A stretch of DNA of 38,946 nucleotides from Hyphomonadaceae bacterium (GCA_014324115.1 JACOMS010000006.1:1-38946), one strand, 5' to 3'; counted from the stretch's first letter, positions 1 to 6,683 are shown. Notes: generated from the sequence alone by a model not told the origin. Program-made: numbers and translations.

Positions 1-196
1 GGCCCATTTTCCCGACACCATTGCCGAGCTGTATGAACCGGACAACATGCCCGCCAACCTGCGGGCCGCCCATGACTTCAACGATGAAAAGGTGGAACGT
101 ATCTTCATCGGCCGCCGCTTCAAAAACGACAGCGAGCGCCTGGAAAAACTCTTCACCATGTATACAAAAATGACCGCCAAGGCGGGCACGACATGA
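1..196 (+). CDS. C-terminal end of an MmeI-like class I SAM-dependent DNA methyltransferase (5' end outside window)
   Basis: Only the last 64 codons are present, read from base 2 to the TGA at 194-196. They contain the pattern IAELYEPDNMPANLRAAHD, then ERIFIGRRF and ERLEKLFTMYTKMT. From memory this matches the C-terminus of the large MmeI-like adenine methyltransferases (YDP.TMP..L..AH, then a short helix pair ending near LF.LY). Those proteins methylate adenine in asymmetric sites and often carry a nuclease domain at the N-terminus, which cannot be seen here. The stop codon overlaps an ATG at 193 (ATGA), as expected for translational coupling to the next gene. The same 3' segment occurs again at about 1750-1878 and 2977-3093. 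Family assignment is fairly secure; whether the missing part is restricting or modification-only is unknown. Confidence 0.7.
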   Translation, partial: AHFPDTIAELYEPDNMPANLRAAHDFNDEKVERIFIGRRFKNDSERLEKLFTMYTKMTAKAGTT

Positions 197-595
197 GTAA
201 CGGGAACGCCTCTTGATAATTTTGAAAAATTGCGGGAATACGTGGCGAAGCGCCTAAGAATTGATAGCATGGATATTGTGGAACGGCCTCCCTGGAGGCA
301 TGATCTCTTTGAGGAGGTGTGGTTTGACGGGTGAACAGGTCTCTATTTCCGGGATTGCATCAACCATCGCACCGCGACTGGTGTCCGTGAAGTCGTGGGG
401 AGATGCGAGCTTTCTTGGTCTTCCGATGACTTATCCGGGCGGGTCGTTTGTGACTGTGCGTCTCACTCACACGAACGGGGGTGTTCGCGTGAGCGACTCC
501 GGGTTTGCTTTCAGGGAGCTGGAGAGCTTCGGCGTGAGTCGCGGTTTTTCACGAACCGCAAAAATTGAGGTTATCCCGGATGAGGATTTGCATTC

Positions 596-697
596 ATGAC
601 TTCTGAGTTTCTGCATTTTCTTCTTGGTGTGTTCTTCGGTTTCTTCTTTGTGTGCCTGCTTTTCGCGGTCAAGCGTATGTGTGATCTCTGGCGGTGA
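596..697 (+). CDS. Candidate 33-residue membrane protein
   Basis: ATG at 596 is preceded by GAGGA at 582-586, a good ribosome-binding site at 9 nt. The product begins MTSEFLHFLLGVFFGFFF, has one membrane span (about residues 4-25) and a basic tail (VKRMCDLWR). Length and layout recall the p7/p9 minor coat proteins of filamentous phages, but peptides this short cannot be assigned by sequence. The start lies just inside the broken upstream reading frame (end 599). The gene may be a chance frame in T-rich DNA. Confidence 0.3.
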   Translation: MTSEFLHFLLGVFFGFFFVCLLFAVKRMCDLWR

Positions 698-800
698 TGG
701 CGTGTTGATTTCCTTTTTCCTGTCCTGCCCTCGGTTGTCTCTTTCCGTGTATCCTTCTCGCGGTTCCCGATCTGATGTCGGTTGCTGTACGGTCAGGCCG

Positions 801-890
801 ATGCGTGTTCTCAAGGGCGTCTTTTTCGGTCTGCTGTGGCTTTTCCTGCTTGCCTGTTTGCCTCTGCTTTTGAGCTTGGTCTTTGGCTGA
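801..890 (+). CDS. Candidate 29-residue hydrophobic peptide
   Basis: ATG 801 to TGA 890 gives MRVLKGVFFGLLWLFLLA followed by a second hydrophobic run ending LVFG, a single long membrane span. No strong ribosome-binding site is seen (only CAGG close upstream). The stop overlaps the TTG start of the next small frame. Any frame in this T-rich segment encodes Phe, Leu and Val, so coding status is uncertain. Confidence 0.2.
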   Translation: MRVLKGVFFGLLWLFLLACLPLLLSLVFG

Positions 891-1083
891 GATTCCTGCC
901 CTTCTGTTTTCGATTGCCGTTGCCCTTTGCGGCGGTTTTCTCATGCTTTTTTTCGGCTTTCTCTGGTTTGATGATTACTACGGGCCGCGTTTTAGAGCGG
1001 TCCTTGCCCTTCTCGTCCGTCTTGTCTTTTTGATTTTCTGGATTTGGGTGTCGGTTGTTTATCTTAAGACTTGCGTTTTCTGA
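883..1083 (+). CDS. Candidate 66-residue two-span membrane protein
   Basis: A TTG at 883 overlaps the end of the preceding small frame. The product has a first span (about residues 5-28, IPALLFSIAVALCGGFLM), a short polar turn WFDDYYGPRFR, and a second span (about residues 38-60). The turn with charged residues between two clean spans looks more protein-like than its neighbours. No convincing ribosome-binding site or family match; function unknown. Confidence 0.25.
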   Translation: MAEIPALLFSIAVALCGGFLMLFFGFLWFDDYYGPRFRAVLALLVRLVFLIFWIWVSVVYLKTCVF

Positions 1084-1672
1084 TTTATCCAGGTGTCTGC
1101 CTAGACTGATGCCGTTTGTCTGATCTTCTCGGCGTGCAGTCGGTCTTCTCTCTCTCAAGCCGTTCGTTCGTCGCGATGGCGCGTTGCCGTCTCCTGTCTC
1201 TCCAAGTGTCGTTCCCGTCCTTGCTCCATCGTCCAGGTTCCAGAAAGTGTCTGAGCGTTTTGACCTGGATGTGAGTCAGCGGTCAATTTTTGTTGATGTG
1301 CCCGTTGATGATGTGGAGCGGGCGGTGCTTGAGGTCGGGGCGGCGTCTCGTGATGTGGCTGAACACATCATCGACCGGGCCTTGAAGGACTCCGAAGCCG
1401 ACATTTCGGATGACCTGCGTGAAAAGCTAACGCGCATTTTCCGTGAAACCGTGGAGTTCGAAGAAAAGGTTGTCGGCGCATCTTCGACTGCATGGGATGT
1501 CTCCGCTCTGACGCGGCTTGAAGATCGCGTAACGGTTTTTCAGGCGGTCCCGAACCATCGGATATCCATATACAGAACCACCACAGCATTTCACGATATT
1601 TCGGCCCTGGATAACCCCCCGGGACTTGTGTCGGTGGTGCCGGACAAGGGCGATATGGGTCCCAATCCCGGT

Positions 1673-1872
1673 CTCCTGGCCCAGGTCGGCAAAGTTATCG
1701 AAATCGGCATGAGTGACGACAGGCTTAGAAGACTGGCTGCGTGAGCTTTCGCGCCGCCCATGGCTTCAACAACGCAAAGGCGGAACGCATTTTCATTGGT
1801 CGCCGCTTCGGGAACGACAGCGAACGCCTGGAAAAACTCTTCACCACGTATACCGGGATGACCGGCAAACTC
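1673..1872. repeat. Diverged direct repeat, copy A (DUF1828-like tail plus methyltransferase 3' end)
   Basis: Bases 1673 to about 1860 match 2901 to about 3090 in the same order and orientation, at about 87-88% identity by eye. Each copy joins the last 24 codons of the DUF1828-like gene to the 3' fragment of the methyltransferase gene. The two copies bracket the membrane protein/TIR module. Confidence 0.7.
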
Positions 1873-1878
1873 AGCTAA
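1750..1878 (+). pseudogene. Second copy of the methyltransferase 3' end
   Basis: From about 1750 the sequence again matches the end of the methyltransferase gene at 61-196: RAAHGFNNAKAERIF, GRRFGNDSERLEKLF, TTYTGMT, then TAA at 1876-1878. The frame is intact to its own stop, but no start codon or upstream methyltransferase sequence remains. It directly follows the tail of the DUF1828-like gene. The same tail plus methyltransferase combination recurs at about 2901-3093, so this copy belongs to a duplicated block of about 190 bp. Confidence 0.7.
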
Positions 1879-2062
1879 ATCCGGACAGGGAACTTCTGCA
1901 TTGATCCGGTTTACAAGCGTGTGCGTTTGTGCCATGTGTACGCACAGATGAACGTGACAGCATGCTTGGGGTACATCAATGAGAGATATGGCCATGCTCG
2001 AGGCCTTTGTGAGCGAATGTGCAAAGTATATATTGCAGCCGTGGCAGCGAGGGTAGGCGGCA

Positions 2063-2509
2063 ATGGCGGATAGCAGGGGGCACGATGAGAGCATCCGGGA
2101 AAGCATCCGGATTGCGCATCTGGCGATGTTGCAGGGTGTCATCACAAGGATGGGCGCAAATTCGTTTACGCTGAAAGCCCTCGTAGCCGCGTTCGGAAGC
2201 GCGGCTGTTGCCGTCATGGCGGCCGTAGAAAAGCCATCGCCATATTACGCATTGGCGGCCATTTTGCCGATGATTATTCTTTGGCTCATGGATGCGCGGT
2301 ATTTGCGCTTGGAACGTGCATACCGGAGGCTTTATGATCATGTCCGAAAAGGCGAAGGGGTTGAAGCCTATAGCCTTGACGCGACCCCGTTTATGAAGGA
2401 CACCGCCCCGGTGCTTCGACTGGCGGTGTCCTGGTCGGTGGGCTGGTTCTATATTCCGATACTGTTGACTCTGGGTACGGTGGCATCATTGGTTTTTTTC
2501 GGGATTTAG
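2063..2509 (+). CDS. Three-span membrane protein paired with a TIR protein
   Basis: A 148-residue protein starting at ATG 2063, 9 nt after GAGGG at 2049-2053. A polar N-terminal helix (about 1-33, including HLAMLQGVITRMGANSFTLK) precedes hydrophobic segments at about 35-54, 60-78 and 120-146. The stretch LWLMDARYLRLERAYRRLYD after span two is a charged helix. I recall similar small membrane proteins encoded beside DUF1863-type TIR proteins in defence islands. The layout is loosely like SLATT-type predicted effectors, but I cannot assign it formally. The TIR gene starts 16 bp downstream on the same strand. A role as the membrane effector of a two-gene abortive-infection unit is inference. Confidence 0.75.
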   Translation: MADSRGHDESIRESIRIAHLAMLQGVITRMGANSFTLKALVAAFGSAAVAVMAAVEKPSPYYALAAILPMIILWLMDARYLRLERAYRRLYDHVRKGEGVEAYSLDATPFMKDTAPVLRLAVSWSVGWFYIPILLTLGTVASLVFFGI

Positions 2510-2525
2510 ATGGAGTTTTGAGGCA

Positions 2526-2972
2526 ATGAGTCCCCAGGTGCGCAAGCGGCGCGTATTTTTTTCTTTCCACTATCAGGATGATGTTCGGCGTGTGAACCGG
2601 ATTCGCAATTCGTGGCGCTATAACCACGAAAGCACGCGCGAGTCAGAGGGCTTTTTTGACGCAGGCATCTGGGAAACATCCAGACGAACCGGGCCGGATT
2701 CTCTCAAGAACCTGATCCGCGAGGGGATCAAAAACACTTCCGTGACTTGTGTTCTTGCAGGAGCCAGGACGTATGGGCGTCGCTGGGTTCGTTATGAGCT
2801 GGCCAGGTCGGTGATAAAGGGAAACGGCCTCCTGGCTGTGAAAATTCATCTCATGTTCGACCAGGATAGGAAAGGTTCCAATGAATATCCCGATTTCAGT
2901 CTCTTGGCCCAGGCTGGCAAGGTCATCAAAGTCGGCATGAGCGACGACAGGCTTGGAAGACTGGCTGCGTGA
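2526..2972 (+). CDS. TIR-like (DUF1863, ThsB-type) protein with a foreign C-terminal tail
   Basis: A 148-residue protein, ATG 2526 preceded by GAGG. Residues about 7-120 match the DUF1863/MTH538 TIR-like family used by ThsB of the Thoeris system: KRRVFFSFHYQDDVRRVN, RNSW, EGFFDAGIWE, LIREGIKNTSVTCVLAG and RRWVRYELARS. In the family such domains sense phage and make a nucleotide signal. After about residue 122 the expected domain end is missing. Instead the last 24 or so residues (LLAQAGKVIKVGMSDDRLG then RLAA) are nearly the same as the end of the DUF1828-like protein at 1673-1744. So the TIR gene appears truncated and fused to a duplicated tail. Activity after this change is uncertain. Confidence 0.75.
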   Translation: MSPQVRKRRVFFSFHYQDDVRRVNRIRNSWRYNHESTRESEGFFDAGIWETSRRTGPDSLKNLIREGIKNTSVTCVLAGARTYGRRWVRYELARSVIKGNGLLAVKIHLMFDQDRKGSNEYPDFSLLAQAGKVIKVGMSDDRLGRLAA

Positions 2973-3093
2973 GCTTGCGCGCCGCCCATGACCGCAACGG
3001 CGAAAAAGCGGAACGTATCTTCTTCAGACGCCGCTTCAGGAACGACAGCGAGCGCCTGGAAAAACTCTTCACCACGTATACCGAAATGACCTC
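2901..3093. repeat. Diverged direct repeat, copy B
   Basis: Counterpart of the repeat at 1673-1872. It begins inside the TIR reading frame, giving that protein its odd C-terminus, and ends near 3093, where similarity to the methyltransferase end stops. Confidence 0.7.
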
Positions 3094-3211
3094 TGTTCCT
3101 ACGGCCTGGAAAAGGAAAGTTTTCACCCAGATTCTGTCGCTAATTCCAAACGGGCAGCCAATAAATGAAACAATGGTATTGTCCAAAATAGTGGGTGTGG
3201 GTTACTTTTAA
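2969..3211 (+). pseudogene. Third copy of the methyltransferase 3' end, running into unrelated sequence
   Basis: An open frame begins with the start-like ATGAGC... shadow and reads SLRAAHDRNGEKAERIFF, RRRFRNDSERLEKLF, TTYTEMT, matching the methyltransferase C-terminus at 61-180 at about 87% DNA identity by eye. The similarity stops near 3093. The frame then carries on with VFTQILSLIPNGQPINET, which is faintly like the N-terminus of IS4-type transposases, though too short to claim. It is best read as a remnant, not a gene. Confidence 0.6.
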
Positions 3212-3261
3212 TTTTGAAGGGTTGAGCTGACCAAAAATTTATTCTACTTCATGCACATAAT

Positions 3262-3445
3262 AAACAATCGAGTGATGTGAACCGGCTCACTAAAGAGACG
3301 ACAGGTCAAGGCATCAGCCGGACACGTCCCGTCGGCAGGAAGGTGAGAGTCGATGTATTGTCAGGTGTGAAGCACCAAGAACAGGAAGGTGAGAGTCGAT
3401 GTATTGTCAGGTGTGAAGCACCAAGAAGTAGCGACCTGTGACAGC
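3262..3445 (+). ncRNA. Structured-looking non-coding segment, possibly a group II intron fragment
   Basis: No gene is seen between 3212 and 3464. Inside, ACAGGTC (3301-3307) can pair with GACCTGT (3433-3439), closing a structure of about 140 nt. Within it GCCGGAC...GTCGGC (about 3317-3336) forms a hairpin, and GGTGTGAAGCACC forms a small hairpin in each copy of a 46-bp tandem repeat. Motifs such as CTAAAG, GGTCAAGG and AAGGTGAGAGTCG remind me of domain I of bacterial group II introns. No reverse transcriptase follows, so it would be a fragment. Identification is tentative. It ends immediately before the SDH gene and could sit in that gene's leader. Confidence 0.35.
3336..3427. repeat. Exact 46-bp tandem duplication
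   Basis: Bases 3336-3381 and 3382-3427 are the same 46-base unit (starting CAGGAAGGTGAGAGTCGATG and ending CACCAAGAA) repeated head to tail without mismatch. Perfect identity, in contrast to the worn repeats nearby, points to a recent duplication. There is no spacer, so this is not a CRISPR. Confidence 0.95.
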
Positions 3446-3464
3446 CGCAATCGTTGGGGAAAAG

Positions 3465-4361
3465 ATGACTAAACGCAAGGGGGACATCGTAAAAGAAAAG
3501 GCAAAAAGTATTTCAAATCATTATGACGCTGACGTGTATCTCTTTTTCGGGGCGATGTTTTATCCGTATGATAAGGCATTTATTGATACAATCCGCCAGT
3601 GCAAGAGAGCCAGGAACGCACTCCTTATCCTTGATACTCCTGGAGGGACGGCTGAGGCTGCCTATCGGATGGGTCGGGCGGTTCAGCGCGCCTACAAAAC
3701 CAAGAGAGATGGAGAGAACGAGGGCCAGTTTCTTATCTATGTCGATGAAATGTGCAAGTCGGCCGGCACAATTTTGAGCTTGGCCGCTGATAAAATCATT
3801 ATATCACGGTATGGCGAGCTTGGACCGATTGATGTCCAGCTCAGAAAAGACGATGAAATAGGGGAAAGAACCTCCGGTTTGACGCCCCATCAAGCACTTG
3901 AGACACTGCAATTAGAGAGCGGACAGCATTTTAAGAGATTTTTTCGACAGCTCAGGTTTGATGACGAACTTGGTTTCTCAACAAAGCTATCTGCGGACAT
4001 TGCTGCAAAGATGGTCGTGGGGCTGATGGGAAGCGTTTATGGACAAATGGACCCTAGCCGCCTCGGCGAAGTAGAACGACACGTTCGCGTTTCATCTGAG
4101 TATGGGCGTCGCTTGGCAACAAAAAACGTAAAGCAAGAAACCATCGAAAAATTGGTCTCGGGCTATCCGTCGCACGGATTTGTTATTGACAGAACTGAGG
4201 CTCGTGATCTATTCGAGAGCGTGGAGCTTCCGACGGATGAACTTGAGAGTGTTGCTCATGATTATGGTGACTATAAGTCAATTATGAACCGAGGGACTGT
4301 TGTTACCTGCTTGAGTCGCGAGGAGGAAGAAAATGTTGAACATTCAGACCGAACGGAGTAG
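3465..4361 (+). CDS. Serine dehydrogenase proteinase family protein (ClpP-fold, SDH_protease)
   Basis: A 298-residue protein. ATG 3465 is chosen because GGGGA lies just upstream; an in-frame GTG at 3438 would add nine residues. It has the SDH_protease (PF01972) pattern: LILDTPGGTAEAAYRMGR (about 54-71, oxyanion region), then DEMCKSAGTILSLAADKI with the expected nucleophile Ser99 in KSAG, and SRYGELGPIDVQLR downstream. The family is a ClpP/crotonase-like serine protease fold, soluble or membrane associated, and relatives recur in defence islands. The gene overlaps the next small gene by 29 bp. GC is lower than in the nuclease operon downstream. The fold is secure; the substrate is unknown. Confidence 0.85.
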   Translation: MTKRKGDIVKEKAKSISNHYDADVYLFFGAMFYPYDKAFIDTIRQCKRARNALLILDTPGGTAEAAYRMGRAVQRAYKTKRDGENEGQFLIYVDEMCKSAGTILSLAADKIIISRYGELGPIDVQLRKDDEIGERTSGLTPHQALETLQLESGQHFKRFFRQLRFDDELGFSTKLSADIAAKMVVGLMGSVYGQMDPSRLGEVERHVRVSSEYGRRLATKNVKQETIEKLVSGYPSHGFVIDRTEARDLFESVELPTDELESVAHDYGDYKSIMNRGTVVTCLSREEEENVEHSDRTE

Positions 4362-4524
4362 GAAGTTTTTCCAGGATCAAAGGAAATTTCGGGAACGGAT
4401 AGCGAGGGTTCGAAGCCGGCTGACGGATCGCTATGATCCAAGTCTACCAAAGCTGAGCCTGCAAAAGTACGATCCGAGCCTGAAAAAGTACGATCCGAGC
4501 CTGAAAAAGTCAGGTAAAGTCTGA
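4333..4524 (+). CDS. Small protein with C-terminal YDPSL peptide repeats
   Basis: A 63-residue protein. ATG 4333 follows a strong ribosome-binding site AGGAGGA at 4321-4327 inside the end of the SDH gene, so the two are translationally coupled. The N-terminal half is basic (RSRKFFQDQRKFRERIARVR). The C-terminal half repeats RYDPSLPKLSLQ, KYDPSLK, KYDPSLKK, with the last two units encoded by an exact 21-base tandem repeat. No known family recognised. Coupling suggests it works with, or is a substrate or adaptor of, the SDH protease; that is inference. Confidence 0.7.
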   Translation: MLNIQTERSRKFFQDQRKFRERIARVRSRLTDRYDPSLPKLSLQKYDPSLKKYDPSLKKSGKV

Positions 4525-4720
4525 GACTATAGTCGGATTTGCAATCGGCCGGTATCCCAGCATGATGTGCGCCGGGACGATGGTGCGGTCGTCGACACTT
4601 GATTGGCAGATTGTCGCATGTAAAGGGATTGACAGGAAGTACGCTATCCAGCCGGTTTGGGAAACTGGCCGCTGCTGCAATTTGAGGACCGGTCGCCTGT
4701 AATCTGGAAGGATGTCCGCC

Positions 4721-5149
4721 ATGGCGGGACGGTATGGCAAATTCAATCCGAAGCGACGCCTTGCTGTCGAAGGCCGTTTTTCCGGGGCTGACTTGGCCGC
4801 TCTTGCCAAGGCTGCCGTCTACGAAGGCCACCCCCATCACAAAAGGAATCCGGGCGATTATGGCCTTGACCCGCCCGCCCGGCCTCGCCCGGACAAGACA
4901 TTGTGTGATGATGCATCCGTTTTCAGGAAAGAAGATGCGCTTGACTACCTGCGCCGGGGATTTATGAAGGGGGCCGTCAGTGGTCGCCCCATTGACGGTA
5001 GTAGGTGGCCCCCGAATGTTTGGGCCGTGACCGGGGATGGGATAGTCCTTGAAGCTCACGGGAACCGTAACGGGGCCTATCACGGGTACCCGCTGCAGGC
5101 GGAAGATCCCATGGCGGCGGAAGTAAAGAAGTTCTGGAACAAAAAATGA
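4721..5149 (+). CDS. Uncharacterised protein, partner of the downstream IrrE-like gene
   Basis: A 142-residue protein. ATG 4721 is preferred to ATG 4712 because GGAAGG at 4706-4711 is 9 nt from it. An in-frame stop at 4700-4702 excludes longer forms. Visible blocks are HKRNPGDYGLDPPARPRPDK, TLCDDASVFRKEDALDYL, GFMKGAVSG and WPPNVWAVTGDGIVLEAHGN then AYHGYPLQ. I recall homologues with the same blocks directly upstream of IrrE-like genes like the next one. The stop overlaps the next ATG (ATGA), supporting a two-gene unit. No enzymatic motif is evident. The function is unknown; a toxin/antitoxin or defence role is possible. Confidence 0.8.
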   Translation: MAGRYGKFNPKRRLAVEGRFSGADLAALAKAAVYEGHPHHKRNPGDYGLDPPARPRPDKTLCDDASVFRKEDALDYLRRGFMKGAVSGRPIDGSRWPPNVWAVTGDGIVLEAHGNRNGAYHGYPLQAEDPMAAEVKKFWNKK

Positions 5150-6474
5150 CAGAATTGCGAATGACTCATGAGTGGATGCCGTATGATGATCCCGTGCCGG
5201 AGGTCGGCAGGACCGGTGCTCATGTAAAAATTTATCTGGACGACCGGTGCCTCACCCGAAACATATGCACGTTGTCGGGGGAAGGGCGCGATCATATGTA
5301 CGTGTCCCTCTACCCCTTGGCCATGTGGCTCGCCTCTTCATGGTGGCGATTGCACCATGAGGTGCTGCCGGGCAGCGAAAAAAGCCCGCCCCATGACTGG
5401 AGGATGAGTCATGAGATGGTTGCCGCAACCATGGGCTTCGTCTGGCCTTCCATAATGTTCTCCGCCGATGACCGCAACATTCAGGTGTGGGCACAGGCAT
5501 CACAGGAAAGCGATGGGGATGCGGTCAGGTTTCTGAAGGGCCTCAACCGTGGGATTCACGTTCCCCGGGAAGCGTTTACGCAGGAGGTGTCCTCGTTAAT
5601 TGAGGGTGTTATCACCCGGCTGGAAAGTGTCGGCTGCAAGGCCCCGGAGCTCTCTGAAATTTGGAAACTTGTGTTGCATGATCAGAATGACCCGGGTGAA
5701 CGCAACAGGCGGCGCCTGGAGGCTGTCCTTGGCTTTGATCCCGAGGATTGCCCGCCCGCTTTGGTTGAACGGGCAATGGAACTGGAAAAAAAGATCGGGG
5801 CCGGGTCCTTTTCTGAACTTGTCGGCGCTCATAACCTGGAGTCGGGGAATCGCCTTGATGCGGTACACAGTCTCATTCAGGCGGAGGGCATTGAGGGTGC
5901 ACCCAACGAACTGCTCGACTTCTCCGTCGACGATACCGGGAAGGAGCCGTGGCGGGCTGCCGTGTCCGCCGCCCGAAAGTTGAGAGAAAAACTCGGCAAT
6001 CATAGAGACAAAATAGAGGATTCTGATTTACAGGACCTTTTGGGACTGCCGACCAAAGAGCTCAAAAACCGGGTTTCAGAGGGTCGTTTGAAAGCGTCGG
6101 TCGCCGAGCCAAAGGATGGCAGAAACATGAAATTTATCCCGCGGAAGAAGCATCCAATGGCTCAACGGTTTGAATTTGCAAGGTTTATCGGGGATTATGT
6201 GCGCCAAGCCGTACGGACTTCATCTGCCTGGCTTGTATCTGCAGATCTTTTGACTGCCAGACAGAAGTTTCAAAGGGCTTTTGCCGCCGAGTTTCTGTGT
6301 CCAATCGATTCTCTGGTGGATTATTTGGGTGGTGATTTCTCGGAGACAGCCCGGGAGGATGCTGCCGCCCACTTCTTGGTAAGCGACAAGACGGTGGATA
6401 CTCTTCTCCGTAACAACGGCTATCTCGACACGTATGAGCGCAATTTCGGCATGCCTTACCCCTTGGCGGCCTGA
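5146..6474 (+). CDS. IrrE/ImmA-like protein lacking the zinc-binding HExxH motif
   Basis: A 442-residue protein starting at the ATG that overlaps the preceding stop. The N-terminal part contains VSLYPLAMWLASSWWRLHHE (about 51-70). A middle region of about 190-340 is helical and charged. The C-terminal 90 residues read SADLLTARQKFQRAFAAEF, LCPIDSLVDYLGGDF and AAAHFLVSDKTVDTLLRNNG, which is the second half of the ImmA/IrrE metallopeptidase domain, where FAAEFLCP would supply a metal-binding Glu. The HExxH that should sit about 25-30 residues before it is absent. The protein is therefore probably not a peptidase and may act by binding. The pair with the upstream gene sits among defence genes. 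Confidence 0.75.
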   Translation: MTELRMTHEWMPYDDPVPEVGRTGAHVKIYLDDRCLTRNICTLSGEGRDHMYVSLYPLAMWLASSWWRLHHEVLPGSEKSPPHDWRMSHEMVAATMGFVWPSIMFSADDRNIQVWAQASQESDGDAVRFLKGLNRGIHVPREAFTQEVSSLIEGVITRLESVGCKAPELSEIWKLVLHDQNDPGERNRRRLEAVLGFDPEDCPPALVERAMELEKKIGAGSFSELVGAHNLESGNRLDAVHSLIQAEGIEGAPNELLDFSVDDTGKEPWRAAVSAARKLREKLGNHRDKIEDSDLQDLLGLPTKELKNRVSEGRLKASVAEPKDGRNMKFIPRKKHPMAQRFEFARFIGDYVRQAVRTSSAWLVSADLLTARQKFQRAFAAEFLCPIDSLVDYLGGDFSETAREDAAAHFLVSDKTVDTLLRNNGYLDTYERNFGMPYPLAA

Positions 6475-6683
6475 GGCTGTCCGTACGCCGCGACGATAAC
6501 CCCCGTTTCGGGACCGAAAACAAACAGACTGCAAGCCGCCCTCAACCGAAGCCCCTCCCGCACACCGGCGGCGCTGAATGCTTGCAAAAGCTCTATCAGG
6601 GGTTGACATTGGGGGAAGAACAGAGCATAACCGGCACCTCAAAATGGTGACTGTCCCGCAGGGGTGACAGGGAAAGTTTCTGC

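Larger units (their letters stand above)
567..1237. other. Strongly T-rich inserted segment with small hydrophobic reading frames
   Basis: A hand count of bases 601-1080 gives about 210 T and 33 A on the plus strand (44% against 7%), with C and G not obviously skewed. Neither flank looks like this. The segment lies between the two halves of the DUF1828-like gene. All plausible reading frames on the plus strand are short and very hydrophobic. The long minus-strand frames across it are low-complexity Lys/Glu/Arg-rich shadows. T-rich coding strands with strings of tiny membrane proteins are typical of filamentous (inovirus-type) ssDNA phages, so a phage remnant is one reading. No replication or morphogenesis (Zot) gene is present here. 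Confidence 0.5.
193..1744 (+). pseudogene. Disrupted DUF1828-like gene, split by a T-rich insert
   Basis: Three segments look like one ancestral protein. The first starts at ATG 193 (overlapping the upstream stop) and, after a frameshift near 205-214, reads FEKLREYVAKRLRID up to a TGA near 331. After a second frame change the 261-599 frame continues with TGEQVSISG and VRVSDSGFAFRELESFG, a pattern like DUF1828 proteins (a short strand, D-G, then a small helix). The third, from about 1238 to 1744, reads ERFDLDVSQRSIFVDVPVDD, then AVLEVGAASRDVAEHIID, and ends GKVIEIGMSDDRLRRLAA. The join expected between FSRTA (near 560) and RFQKVSERF (near 1238) is interrupted by about 670 bases of unrelated T-rich DNA. 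Two frame changes plus an insert make a working product unlikely. The DUF1828 label rests on recall of pattern and is moderate; the view that the pieces belong together is inference. Confidence 0.5.

Noticed and set aside
467-1158. Long minus-strand frames over the T-rich insert
   Set aside because: They are Lys/Glu/Arg-rich low-complexity products expected when the complement of a T-rich strand is translated, and lack ribosome-binding sites and motifs.
2063-2972. Complete Thoeris system
   Set aside because: No ThsA (sirtuin/SLOG) gene is present and the TIR protein is altered at its end, so only a Thoeris-like relation is claimed.
3120-3211. IS4-type transposase start (VFTQILSLIPNG)
   Set aside because: The similarity covers about a dozen residues and no further transposase sequence follows.
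3336-3427. Possible CRISPR array
   Set aside because: Only two identical units stand head to tail with no spacer between them.
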